Part shown: positions 1 to 6,442 of the stretch, piece after piece
How positions within the stretch are numbered: the first letter of the stretch is position 1
Layout: every line of letters starts with the position of its first letter
From: Chitinophaga pinensis
Lineage (GTDB): Bacteria > Bacteroidota > Bacteroidia > AKYH767-A > OLB10
Reading direction: 5' to 3'
Length of the DNA stretch: 12,406 bases
NCBI GenBank assembly: GCA_945872015.1
Contig: CAMBYJ010000028.1
Span: forward strand, 1-12,406
Program-made: the position numbers and the translations under genes
The notes under the pieces: model-generated
Database searches by the model: none
Told to the model about the DNA's origin: nothing
What the model saw: the letters and a program-made list of their open reading frames with translations, nothing else

Positions 1-979
1 TACAATGGATCCTGAAAAGGCCCATCACTTTACTTTTTCTTTAATCAAAAGTTCCTTCAAAATTCCGGGAGTAAAAAGTCTCGTAAAATTGGTTGTAGGA
101 AATACGAGTAAGCCTGTTGTTTGCATGGGTTTAGAATTCCCTAATCCTGTCGGACTAGCAGCAGGATTTGATAAAGATGCTGTGTTGTTTGAAGAGCTAG
201 GCGCATTCGGATTCGGATTTATTGAAGTCGGTACTTTAACACCTAAAGCGCAAGATGGAAATCCGAAGCCTCGCATGTTTCGTTTGCCTGCAGACAAAGG
301 ACTCATTAACCGAATGGGATTTAATAACCAAGGTGTTGACGCAGCTGCTTTACGTCTCAAAAACAGAAAATCGAATCTGATTATCGGCGGTAATATTGGA
401 AAGAATAAAATCACTTCTAATGAAGATGCAAATTCCGACTATCGTTATTGCTTTGAAGCTTTGTTTCCTGTGGTCGATTATTTTGTGGTGAATGTAAGTT
501 CTCCGAATACCCCGGGTTTAAGAGCATTGCAGGACAAAGAACCACTTACTAAGTTGTTAACAGAGGTAATGGCTTTGAATCAGGCGAAGGCTAATCCCAA
601 GCCAGTGCTTTTAAAAATAGCTCCCGATTTAACAGATGAGCAAATTGCAGAGATTGTTGAGATTGTTAAGGCCGTTAAATTGGATGGTGTGATTGCAACC
701 AACACAACAATTAGTCGCGATGGACTTACAACTCCAGCCTTAATCACCTCTGAACAAGGTGGTTTGAGCGGAAAGCCAGTCACCGATAGAAGTACAGCCG
801 TCATCAAGAAATTAAGAGATTTAGCAGGTCCAGAGATGGTTATAATTGGTGTTGGAGGAATTTTTAATGCCCACGATGCTCGAGAAAAATTAGATGCAGG
901 TGCTAATCTATTGCAGGTTTATACAGGTTTTATTTACGAAGGGCCTTTTATTGTTAAAAACATCGTTCGGAATCTGTAG
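1..979 (+). CDS. pyrD: Dihydroorotate dehydrogenase (quinone), class 2, 5'-truncated
   Basis: Oxidises dihydroorotate to orotate in pyrimidine synthesis and passes electrons through FMN to the membrane quinone pool. The first visible Met (base 5) aligns with an internal position of class 2 enzymes, just before the conserved DPE-AH-F segment, and the frame is open to the window edge. The true start therefore lies upstream, probably 10-20 codons away. Visible from that Met: the LAAGFDKD loop (~51-58), the INRMGFNN motif (~101-108), and [11 protein letters not shown] (~163-173). The second Ser of that motif (S166) matches the class 2 catalytic base; class 1 enzymes use Cys. Also visible are the FMN-phosphate loops GGLSGKP (~242-248) and IGVGGI (~281-286). 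The 3' end is complete. A separate promoter follows before the next gene, so the two need not be co-transcribed. Family assignment is near certain. Confidence 0.96.
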   Translation, partial: TMDPEKAHHFTFSLIKSSFKIPGVKSLVKLVVGNTSKPVVCMGLEFPNPVGLAAGFDKDAVLFEELGAFGFGFIEVGTLTPKAQDGNPKPRMFRLPADKGLINRMGFNNQGVDAAALRLKNRKSNLIIGGNIGKNKITSNEDANSDYRYCFEALFPVVDYFVVNVSSPNTPGLRALQDKEPLTKLLTEVMALNQAKANPKPVLLKIAPDLTDEQIAEIVEIVKAVKLDGVIATNTTISRDGLTTPALITSEQGGLSGKPVTDRSTAVIKKLRDLAGPEMVIIGVGGIFNAHDAREKLDAGANLLQVYTGFIYEGPFIVKNIVRNL

Positions 980-988
980 ATTTTACTT

Positions 989-1017
989 CTGATTTTTTTT
1001 AGGATTCCTTAACTTTG
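989..1017 (+). promoter_or_regulatory. Bacteroidota-type promoter for the DUF4920 gene
   Basis: TAACTTTG at 1010-1017 matches the Bacteroidota -7 consensus TAnnTTTG exactly. A CTG at 989-991, one base from the TTG -33 element, lies 18 bases upstream. The -7 box ends 21 bases before the ATG at 1039, a normal leader length for this phylum. No Shine-Dalgarno sequence is obvious. The call rests on the consensus match only. Confidence 0.55.
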
Positions 1018-1038
1018 AAGACTTAAAAAAATAAGATC

Positions 1039-1536
1039 ATGTTTAAAAGAATTTCAATTTTTGCAGTAGCAGCGCTATTTGCAGTTTCATGCAACCAATC
1101 ATCCGATAAAGCAACATCAGAAAACGCTAAAGATTCAACGAAGGTGGAATATTTTGGCGCTAAGATTACAGAGGAAAATGCATTACCGGTTGACTCTATC
1201 GTTTCAATGCTTAAAACTTCTCCTCAGGATATAGCATCAGTTAAAGCAACAGGTAAAATTGATGCTGTTTGTAAAAACAAAGGATGTTGGATGACTATCG
1301 CGAATGGTGTTGGTGAACCAATGAGAATTACTTTCAAAGATTATGGATTTTTTGTTCCAATGGATTGCGATGGTAAAACAGCAGTTTTTGAAGGAAGAGC
1401 ATATCACGATACTGTTTCAGTGGCGATGTTGAAAGAGTATGCAAAGGATGATGGAAAGTCGAAAGAGGAAATTGAAAAAATTACTGAGCCAGAAATTAGT
1501 TTAGGTTTCGAGGCAACAGGTGTTATAATAAAATAA
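1039..1536 (+). CDS. DUF4920 domain lipoprotein
   Basis: Predicted envelope lipoprotein of unknown function. A basic start and hydrophobic segment (residues 3-17) lead into a lipobox-like AVSC with Cys18 as the likely lipidated residue. A Ser/Asp/Lys-rich linker follows, then the DUF4920 domain from about residue 38 to the end. The domain keeps the pattern C78-x4-C83-W (VCKNKGCWM) and a third cysteine C110 (PMDC). The three cysteines plus H123 could bind a metal or form a redox site; that is inference from their conservation, not a known activity. The 165-residue length is usual for the family. The downstream HMG-CoA lyase starts 16 bases after this stop, so the two are probably co-transcribed. 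Family identification is from recall of the motif. Confidence 0.82.
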   Translation: MFKRISIFAVAALFAVSCNQSSDKATSENAKDSTKVEYFGAKITEENALPVDSIVSMLKTSPQDIASVKATGKIDAVCKNKGCWMTIANGVGEPMRITFKDYGFFVPMDCDGKTAVFEGRAYHDTVSVAMLKEYAKDDGKSKEEIEKITEPEISLGFEATGVIIK

Positions 1537-1552
1537 TATTTCTTTTTTTGAA

Positions 1553-2410
1553 ATGAAGATTATTGAGTGTCCTAGAGATGCGATGCAAGGACTGCAGGAA
1601 TTTATTCCTACGGAACTAAAGGCGGAATATATCAATCAGCTGTTAAAAGTTGGATTTGATACCATCGACTTCGGCTCTTTCGTTTCTCCGAAAGCGATTC
1701 CTCAGTTGCGCGATACGGCGGCTGTTCTTTCGCAACTCGATTTAAGCTCTACATCTTCGAAGTTATTGGCCATAGTTGCTAATCATAGAGGTGCAGAAGA
1801 TGCAGTAGAATTTGAAGAAATAACTTATCTGGGATTTCCATTTTCTATTTCAGAAACATTTCAATTAAGAAATACGAATAGTACCATAGAACAATCGCTG
1901 ACAACTGTTGCACAAATACAAGATTTATGCGTGCGTAATAGAAAGCAACTAGTTGTTTATATATCGATGGCTTTCGGAAATCCTTATGGCGATGAATGGA
2001 ATGAAGACATCGCTTTGCATTGGATAGAAAAAATTCGTCGTCTCGGAGTTAAAACAATTGCGATGGCCGATACAGTTGGCCTTGCTGAAAGTGAGGATGT
2101 TTATCGAATTATGCAACATCTAATTAATTCTATTACGGATGTTGAGTTCGGTGCTCACTTGCATTGTACCGCTCAAAATTGGGAGCAGAAAGTCGATGCG
2201 GTATTTAAATCAGGATGCAGAAGGTTTGATACGGCTATTAAAGGTTATGGTGGCTGTCCGATGGCCAACGATGCATTAGTAGGAAACCTGGCAACCGAAA
2301 AGCTGATAAGTTATTTATCAAAGAATAATAAAGTTGCTATGCTGAAAGATTTAAATCTGGATGCATTTAACGAAGCAACAGAAATGAGTAACCACGTTTT
2401 TAATCATTAA
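1553..2410 (+). CDS. Hydroxymethylglutaryl-CoA lyase
   Basis: Cytoplasmic TIM-barrel lyase that cleaves HMG-CoA to acetyl-CoA and acetoacetate, the last step of leucine degradation. The N-terminus carries CPRDAMQ (R8, D9: catalytic Arg and metal-ligand Asp). The barrel has the HxH metal pair (H202, H204). The signature GGCPMAND (233-240) supplies the mobile-loop catalytic Cys235, followed by GN at 244-245, where the family's Asn metal ligand sits. The 285-residue length fits bacterial members. It starts only 16 bases after the DUF4920 stop with no obvious ribosome binding site, which suggests co-transcription. The relatives isopropylmalate synthase and homocitrate synthase lack the GGCP loop, so lyase is favoured. 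No other leucine-degradation gene is visible nearby. Confidence 0.92.
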   Translation: MKIIECPRDAMQGLQEFIPTELKAEYINQLLKVGFDTIDFGSFVSPKAIPQLRDTAAVLSQLDLSSTSSKLLAIVANHRGAEDAVEFEEITYLGFPFSISETFQLRNTNSTIEQSLTTVAQIQDLCVRNRKQLVVYISMAFGNPYGDEWNEDIALHWIEKIRRLGVKTIAMADTVGLAESEDVYRIMQHLINSITDVEFGAHLHCTAQNWEQKVDAVFKSGCRRFDTAIKGYGGCPMANDALVGNLATEKLISYLSKNNKVAMLKDLNLDAFNEATEMSNHVFNH

Positions 2411-2469
2411 CACAATGCAACCGAGTAAAGCTCGTTATACCATCGGATTATAGAAGAGAGATTACAATT

Positions 2470-4743
2470 ATGAAATTTAATTACATGCGATATTTAAAAG
2501 TTTTTACAATCCTAGTGTTTGTTTTTTGTAGTCAGACTTTGTTAGCTCAGGATGATGGCTATCTGGAAGTAATAGGATCTGTTCTTCAAGAAGGAAAAGG
2601 GTTAGAAGGGACAGATATTACCATTATAAAGGGCAATGAAAAGTTTGATAATGTAATTACTTCTACCGGTGGAAAGTTTATTGTTAATCTTCCTTTGGGA
2701 TTTGATTACACTTTGGTTTTTTCAAAAAATGGAAGTGTTACAAAATCAGTTTTGGTGAATACAAAAGTGCCAGAAGCGGAAAAGAAACAAATCTTCAGCT
2801 TTAAATTTAAAATGGATTTGTTTAAAACACCTGATAATGCAGAGCAACCTAAAGAAGCAGACAAGCCTGTTGCTAAGCTAGCTTTTAGTGATGATTATGC
2901 CGACTTTGATTATGATCCAGAATATTCTAAAACGCGTAAAGCAGAATTAGAAGGTGTTAAAGTTAAAATGGAAGCAGAAGCTAAAAAGCAAGAAGAAGCT
3001 AAAAAGGCGGAAGCGAAAAAACTAGAGGATGCTAAGAAATTAGCTATGGAAAAAGCACGTCAGGATTCAATTGCCAATGTGCGTGCAAAGCAATTAGCTG
3101 AGTTAAAATTAAAGCAGGAGCAGGAGAAGGCAACGCAAGATTCCATCGCTAAAGAAAATGCAATACAAGCACAATATGCAGCACAGGCTGCAGCAAAACG
3201 TAAAGCAGAACAAGATTCTATTGTAGCTGCTGAGAATAAAGCAAAAGCATTAGAAGCCACTCGCATCGCTAGAGAAAAAGCAGTCAATGATTCGATTGCA
3301 AGAGTAGTAGAGAAATCGCGACAAGATTCTGTATTGGCGGCGAAAGAAAAAATGCGAATGGAACAGCTGGCTATGGAAAAAGTTCGACAGGATTCGATTG
3401 CAAAAGATCGTCAGTTGAAATTAGAACAAGCAGCAGTTGAAAAAGCACGTCAGGATTCTATTGCACGTGAAAATGAAAAGTTGCGTCAGTTGCAACTAGC
3501 ACAAGAAAAAGCAAGAAAAGATTCTCTAGAAAATGTTCGAATAAAGCAAGAGCAAATAGCAGCAATTGCCAAAGCAGAGCGTGATAAGTTTGTTGCCGAC
3601 TCAACAGCAAAAGCAAAAGAACAAGCACGTTTATTAGCATTAGAACAACAAGCCCAGGCAAAAGCTACTGCCGACTCCCTTGCAAAAGTGAAAGCGAAAG
3701 AAGAAGCTGATGCATTAGCAGCTGCAAAAGAAAAAGCTCGATTAGAGGCATTAGCTGTTGCAGCTCGTGAAAAAGCTGTTACTGACTCAATAGCACAAGT
3801 AAAAGAACAAGCGCGTTTATTAGCTTTAGAGCAACAAGCACAGGCAAAAGCAGCAGCCGACTCACTCGCAAAAGTGAAAGCGAAAGAAGAAGCCGATGCA
3901 AAAGAGAAAGCTAGATTAGATGCAATTGCAAAAGCGGAACGTGAAAAAGCCGTTGCCGACTCATTAGCGCAAGTAAAAGAACAAGCTCGTTTATTAGCAT
4001 TAGAACAACAGGCCCAAGCAAAAGCTACTGCCGACTCCCTCGCAAAAGTGAAAGCGAAGGAAGAAGCCGATGCGTTAGCAGCAGCAAAAGAACAAGCACG
4101 TTTAGATGCGATAGCAAAAGCAGCGCGTGAAAAAGCCGTTGCCGACTCATTAGCGCAGGCAAAAGAAGCAACACGTAAAGCAGAATTTGCAAAACAGGCA
4201 CGTGATAAATTTGTTGCCGATTCGTTAGTGATGGCAAAAGCATTAGCTCGTGAAGAGCGAATTAAAATTCAAAAAGATTCCTTAGACAATGTGCGCAGAA
4301 TTCAAGAAGAAGAAGCGCGTAAAATAGCAAGTGCAGAGGCACAGCGACAATCAGAATTAGCAGAAGAAAAACGTAAAGCAGATGAAGAGCGAAAAAGAAA
4401 AGAGATTGAGGATAAGACTAACAAGCCTCCAGTTGCAACTGCACCAGCAGCTTCAGTACCTAAGAAAAACAATACAGACGTCTCACAGTTTAAAGTCGAC
4501 TTTAAAGCACAGGTAATCCCTGAAGGAATTTCCGAAGAAAGCATAAAAGAATCGAACCGTACAATTTCACGAACGATTATTAATACCGCCAAAGATCAAA
4601 TCTACTATTTAAAGGTAGTGTATGATTATGGTTTAGAACAATATTATAAAGGTTCATCTACATCTGCTGTATTAACCAATATTACCTCGAGTTTGTATTA
4701 TAATGAGGTCGGTAATTTTAGGAAAATTCTTAAGTCTAAATAA
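2470..4743 (+). CDS. Exported long coiled-coil protein with repeated Asp-Ser motifs
   Basis: Not a protein I can name. Residues 1-27 form a signal peptide ending LLAQ; Met6 is an alternative start. Residues ~30-110 look like a small beta-sandwich of the carboxypeptidase-regulatory (CarboxypepD_reg-like) type, with alternating beta strands and a TGGKF-VNLPLG turn. Residues ~155-655 are almost entirely Ala, Lys, Glu, Gln and Arg with no Pro or Gly, i.e. a long charged helix or coiled coil. It contains 17 copies of [A/Q/N/K/T]-D-S-[I/L/V/T], between residues 199 and 604. A 62-residue unit is repeated about three times within it. A Pro/Ala linker (~652-663) leads to a compact end domain with YYLKVVYDYGLEQYY. 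By composition it resembles the TolA stalk, but without a membrane anchor. A structural or tethering role in the envelope is inference. Confidence 0.8.
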   Translation: MKFNYMRYLKVFTILVFVFCSQTLLAQDDGYLEVIGSVLQEGKGLEGTDITIIKGNEKFDNVITSTGGKFIVNLPLGFDYTLVFSKNGSVTKSVLVNTKVPEAEKKQIFSFKFKMDLFKTPDNAEQPKEADKPVAKLAFSDDYADFDYDPEYSKTRKAELEGVKVKMEAEAKKQEEAKKAEAKKLEDAKKLAMEKARQDSIANVRAKQLAELKLKQEQEKATQDSIAKENAIQAQYAAQAAAKRKAEQDSIVAAENKAKALEATRIAREKAVNDSIARVVEKSRQDSVLAAKEKMRMEQLAMEKVRQDSIAKDRQLKLEQAAVEKARQDSIARENEKLRQLQLAQEKARKDSLENVRIKQEQIAAIAKAERDKFVADSTAKAKEQARLLALEQQAQAKATADSLAKVKAKEEADALAAAKEKARLEALAVAAREKAVTDSIAQVKEQARLLALEQQAQAKAAADSLAKVKAKEEADAKEKARLDAIAKAEREKAVADSLAQVKEQARLLALEQQAQAKATADSLAKVKAKEEADALAAAKEQARLDAIAKAAREKAVADSLAQAKEATRKAEFAKQARDKFVADSLVMAKALAREERIKIQKDSLDNVRRIQEEEARKIASAEAQRQSELAEEKRKADEERKRKEIEDKTNKPPVATAPAASVPKKNNTDVSQFKVDFKAQVIPEGISEESIKESNRTISRTIINTAKDQIYYLKVVYDYGLEQYYKGSSTSAVLTNITSSLYYNEVGNFRKILKSK
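3613..4158 (+). repeat. Three in-frame 62-codon repeats inside the coiled-coil gene
   Basis: Units begin at 3613, 3799 and 3973, giving periods of 186 and 174 bases (62 and 58 codons; the middle unit lacks four codons). Each encodes KEQARLLALEQQAQAKA-[T/A]-ADSLAKV followed by a more variable EKARL-A-REKAV-DS half. Hand comparison of the first 118 bases of units 1 and 3 shows 9 differences, 8 of them synonymous. This points to duplication followed by selection on the protein. Confidence 0.9.
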
Positions 4744-4752
4744 TTTGCTAAT

Positions 4753-4792
4753 AAATAATAAAGTGTATCCGTAGGATTCTACTTTATTATTT
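4753..4792 (+). terminator. Perfect 12-bp hairpin between two exported-protein genes
   Basis: AAATAATAAAGT at 4753-4764 is the exact reverse complement of 4781-4792. Inside the 16-base loop, ATCC (4767-4770) can pair with GGAT (4774-4777), making a two-storey stem. It starts 9 bases after the coiled-coil gene's stop and ends 39 bases before the next start. It probably works as a terminator or 3'-end stabiliser. The run of T expected after a classical intrinsic terminator is lacking, so a regulatory role for the downstream gene is possible. Confidence 0.55.
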
Positions 4793-4831
4793 GATAATTT
4801 GACAATTTTAAAATGAGTTATTAGAAATACC

Positions 4832-5224
4832 ATGAAAAGTACAATAGCAATCTTGTTTTTGATTTTTATATCATCTAATGCATTCGCGCAGCGACTCATG
4901 AATTCATCGCGTTCGACGATAGGGTATATAGAGAATGGAAGAGTGATGAATGCTTCGCGTTCTACGGTTGGATATATTGAAAATGGTCGTGTGATGAATA
5001 GTTCGCGCTCTACAATTGGTTATATCGATGATGATCGTGTGATGAATGGCTCTCGTTCTACAATCGGTTATATTGATGATGACCGTGTGATGAATAGTTC
5101 ACGCTCAACCATAGGTTATATTGAAGAGGGTAGAGTCACCAATAGCTCACGCTCTACCATCGGTTACTTTGATGATGTGCGAAGAGTAGATGCTGCAGCC
5201 TATTTCTTTTTCTTTTTTCGTTAA
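4832..5224 (+). CDS. Secreted 16-residue-repeat protein, beta-flower-like
   Basis: Small exported protein. Residues 1-20 are a clear signal peptide ending NAFAQ. Residues 21-116 are six tandem 16-residue units of the form R-V-M-N-S-S-R-S-T-I-G-Y-I-[ED]-x-[GD]. The last 14 residues end in Ala-Ala-Ala-Tyr, five Phe and Arg. Repeats with S/T-I-G-x-I turns and a Phe-rich end recall the Bacteroidota proteins called '5-fold beta-flower'; that match is from memory and not checked. Each unit would give about one beta hairpin or blade. Function is unknown. The preceding hairpin suggests a separate transcript, although no good TAnnTTTG box was found; TAATTTG at 4795-4801 is one base short. Confidence 0.8.
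   Translation: MKSTIAILFLIFISSNAFAQRLMNSSRSTIGYIENGRVMNASRSTVGYIENGRVMNSSRSTIGYIDDDRVMNGSRSTIGYIDDDRVMNSSRSTIGYIEEGRVTNSSRSTIGYFDDVRRVDAAAYFFFFFR
4892..5179 (+). repeat. Six tandem 48-bp coding repeats
   Basis: Units start at 4892, 4940, 4988, 5036, 5084 and 5132, each exactly 48 bases and in frame with the secreted repeat protein. The core (TCG/TCA)-CG-(T/C)-TC-AC-AT-GGTTAT, encoding SRSTIGY, is the most conserved part. The last two or three codons of each unit vary between Glu-Asn-Gly, Asp-Asp-Asp and Glu-Glu-Gly. There are no spacers, so this is a protein repeat and not a CRISPR array. Confidence 0.93.
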
Positions 5225-5234
5225 CTAGCAGTAA

Positions 5235-5301
5235 TTAAAAAGGTCATTCTTCCTTCGATTTTGCTTTTATTAAGTAAGCAAGGATTCCTGTTGCAATTAC
5301 A
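5235..5301 (-). pseudogene. Remnant of an amino acid permease C-terminus
   Basis: Bases 5234-5301 match 6442-6509, the 3' end of the downstream permease gene, in the same orientation with no gaps: 56 of 68 identical by hand count. Read on the - strand it encodes VIATGILAYLIKAKSKEE then TGA, against VIGTGIIAYMIKAKSKREW in the intact gene. The Trp codon has become a stop (5244-5246), while the original TAA stop is kept at 5235-5237. Five codon differences are silent and four conservative, as in a diverged coding paralogue rather than a fresh copy. No convincing homology continues beyond 5301, so nearly all of the gene is gone. Confidence 0.8.
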
Positions 5302-5393
5302 TTTGATTTAATAAGGGAGTATTGCGTTTATTAAGGCGGTTGTTACATATTTTATTTTTATTAATTCAATTTGATAAAAATAAACCATAAATA

Positions 5394-5422
5394 TTGTAAA
5401 TTAATTAAAATTTTTATATTTG
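5394..5422 (+). promoter_or_regulatory. Bacteroidota-type promoter for the T9SS cargo gene
   Basis: TATATTTG at 5415-5422 fits TAnnTTTG exactly, and TTG at 5394-5396 lies 18 bases upstream as the -33 element. Both match the phylum consensus with normal spacing. The box ends 22 bases before the ATG at 5445. The surroundings (5302-5444) are very AT-rich and hold nothing else I can support. This is the best promoter in the window. Confidence 0.7.
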
Positions 5423-5444
5423 AATAAGTGTTATGAAAAAATAA

Positions 5445-6425
5445 ATGAAACATATCTGTCTTATAATTTTAATATTTGTTTTTTGTAGGCCCGCACAAGC
5501 TCAAATTAACCTCGTGCCTAATCCGAGTTTTGAGGATACAATAGCTTGTCCAACGAACGTAGCCGGACAATATGGAGATCAAATTTACAACCTTACTAAT
5601 TGGTTTCCTGCTGGCAATTCACCTGATTATTTTAATATCTGCTCAAATTTAAATGTGTCAATTCCATTCAATTATTTTGGTTGTCAATTTCCATTATCTG
5701 GAAATGGATACGTGGGACTTTACACATCAGGAAACTATCCTACTCAACCGAATTATAGAGAGTATGTTGGTGTAGAACTAAATCAATCAATGGTGGTTGG
5801 TACAAAATATTATTTTAAAATGGCGGTTTGTGCAGCACATAGCGGTTCATACACTTTCTTTAATTCAATATCAAATAATATGGGGATAAAATTATCATCT
5901 TCGCATTATGAATCTTTAAACAATCCATTAATTCCAGACAATTTACCCACTTTAAATTATGATACAATTATTTCAGATTCAATAAACTGGAAAATAATTA
6001 ATTTTTCTTATGTTGCTGACAGCAGTTATGGATATATGTATTTAGGGAATTTTTATGATGATACCAATACAGATACATTAATTTGTCCTGGAGAAACATT
6101 TTCTTATGGTGCATACTATTATATTGATTATATCTGCATATCTACAGATTCTTTGACTTGTGAAAGTGTTACTGGAATAAGTGATTTAAATGATAGTTAC
6201 AATAAATTTATTGTTTACCCCAATCCAGTTACAAGAGAGTTATATTTTAAAAATATAACCACTCCCATATACATACAATTGTTTGATAATGTTGGAAGAG
6301 AAATATTAAATGGTAATTTAAATCCCCATCAGCCATTTGTTGACTTAAATGAACTTGTTCCTGGGGTCTATTTTATCGAATTAAATTACAATAAAAAGCG
6401 ATTAATCAAAATAATAAAAATTTAA
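5445..6425 (+). CDS. Secreted protein with T9SS C-terminal sorting domain
   Basis: Predicted cell-surface or released protein. Residues 1-20 are a signal peptide ending AQAQ. The mature part opens with NLVPNPSFED, the start of a beta-sandwich domain common at the N-terminus of Bacteroidota surface proteins, running to ~240 and rich in Tyr, Asn and Ser with several Cys. Residues ~252-326 are a type A T9SS sorting domain: YPNPV, a central IQLFDNVGRE strand, then L-E-L-V-P-G-V-Y-F-I-E-L and a basic, Ile-rich end (KRLIKIIKI). The outer-membrane T9SS would remove this tail on export. No catalytic motif is recognised. The gene is visibly more AT-rich than its neighbours and lies between two copies of the permease 3' end, which suggests insertion or transfer. 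A mini-ORF, ATG-AAA-AAA-TAA (5433-5444), abuts its start codon. Confidence 0.85.
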   Translation: MKHICLIILIFVFCRPAQAQINLVPNPSFEDTIACPTNVAGQYGDQIYNLTNWFPAGNSPDYFNICSNLNVSIPFNYFGCQFPLSGNGYVGLYTSGNYPTQPNYREYVGVELNQSMVVGTKYYFKMAVCAAHSGSYTFFNSISNNMGIKLSSSHYESLNNPLIPDNLPTLNYDTIISDSINWKIINFSYVADSSYGYMYLGNFYDDTNTDTLICPGETFSYGAYYYIDYICISTDSLTCESVTGISDLNDSYNKFIVYPNPVTRELYFKNITTPIYIQLFDNVGREILNGNLNPHQPFVDLNELVPGVYFIELNYNKKRLIKIIKI

Positions 6426-6442
6426 TTCACTTTTCTTAACAA

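Noticed and set aside
2422..2434. CGAG-loop-CTCG hairpin as a terminator after HMG-CoA lyase
   Set aside because: Only four pairs, no T run, and easily expected by chance.
2470..2550. Lipoprotein signal in the coiled-coil protein (VFVFC)
   Set aside because: The residues before Cys do not fit the lipobox, and a standard signal peptidase I site (LLAQ) follows.
3458..4592. Several - strand ORFs opposite the coiled-coil gene, rich in Leu, Ser and Ala
   Set aside because: Their composition is the mirror of Ala/Lys/Glu/Gln repeat codons; no start signals or recognisable domains.
4892..5179. Regular 48-bp tandem repeats resembling a CRISPR or satellite array
   Set aside because: Units abut with no unique spacers, keep one reading frame and follow a signal peptide, so they are protein repeats.
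5302..5444. Continuation of the permease remnant upstream of its last codons
   Set aside because: Comparison with 6510-6600 gives only scattered short matches needing gaps and with broken frame; not better than chance for AT-rich DNA.
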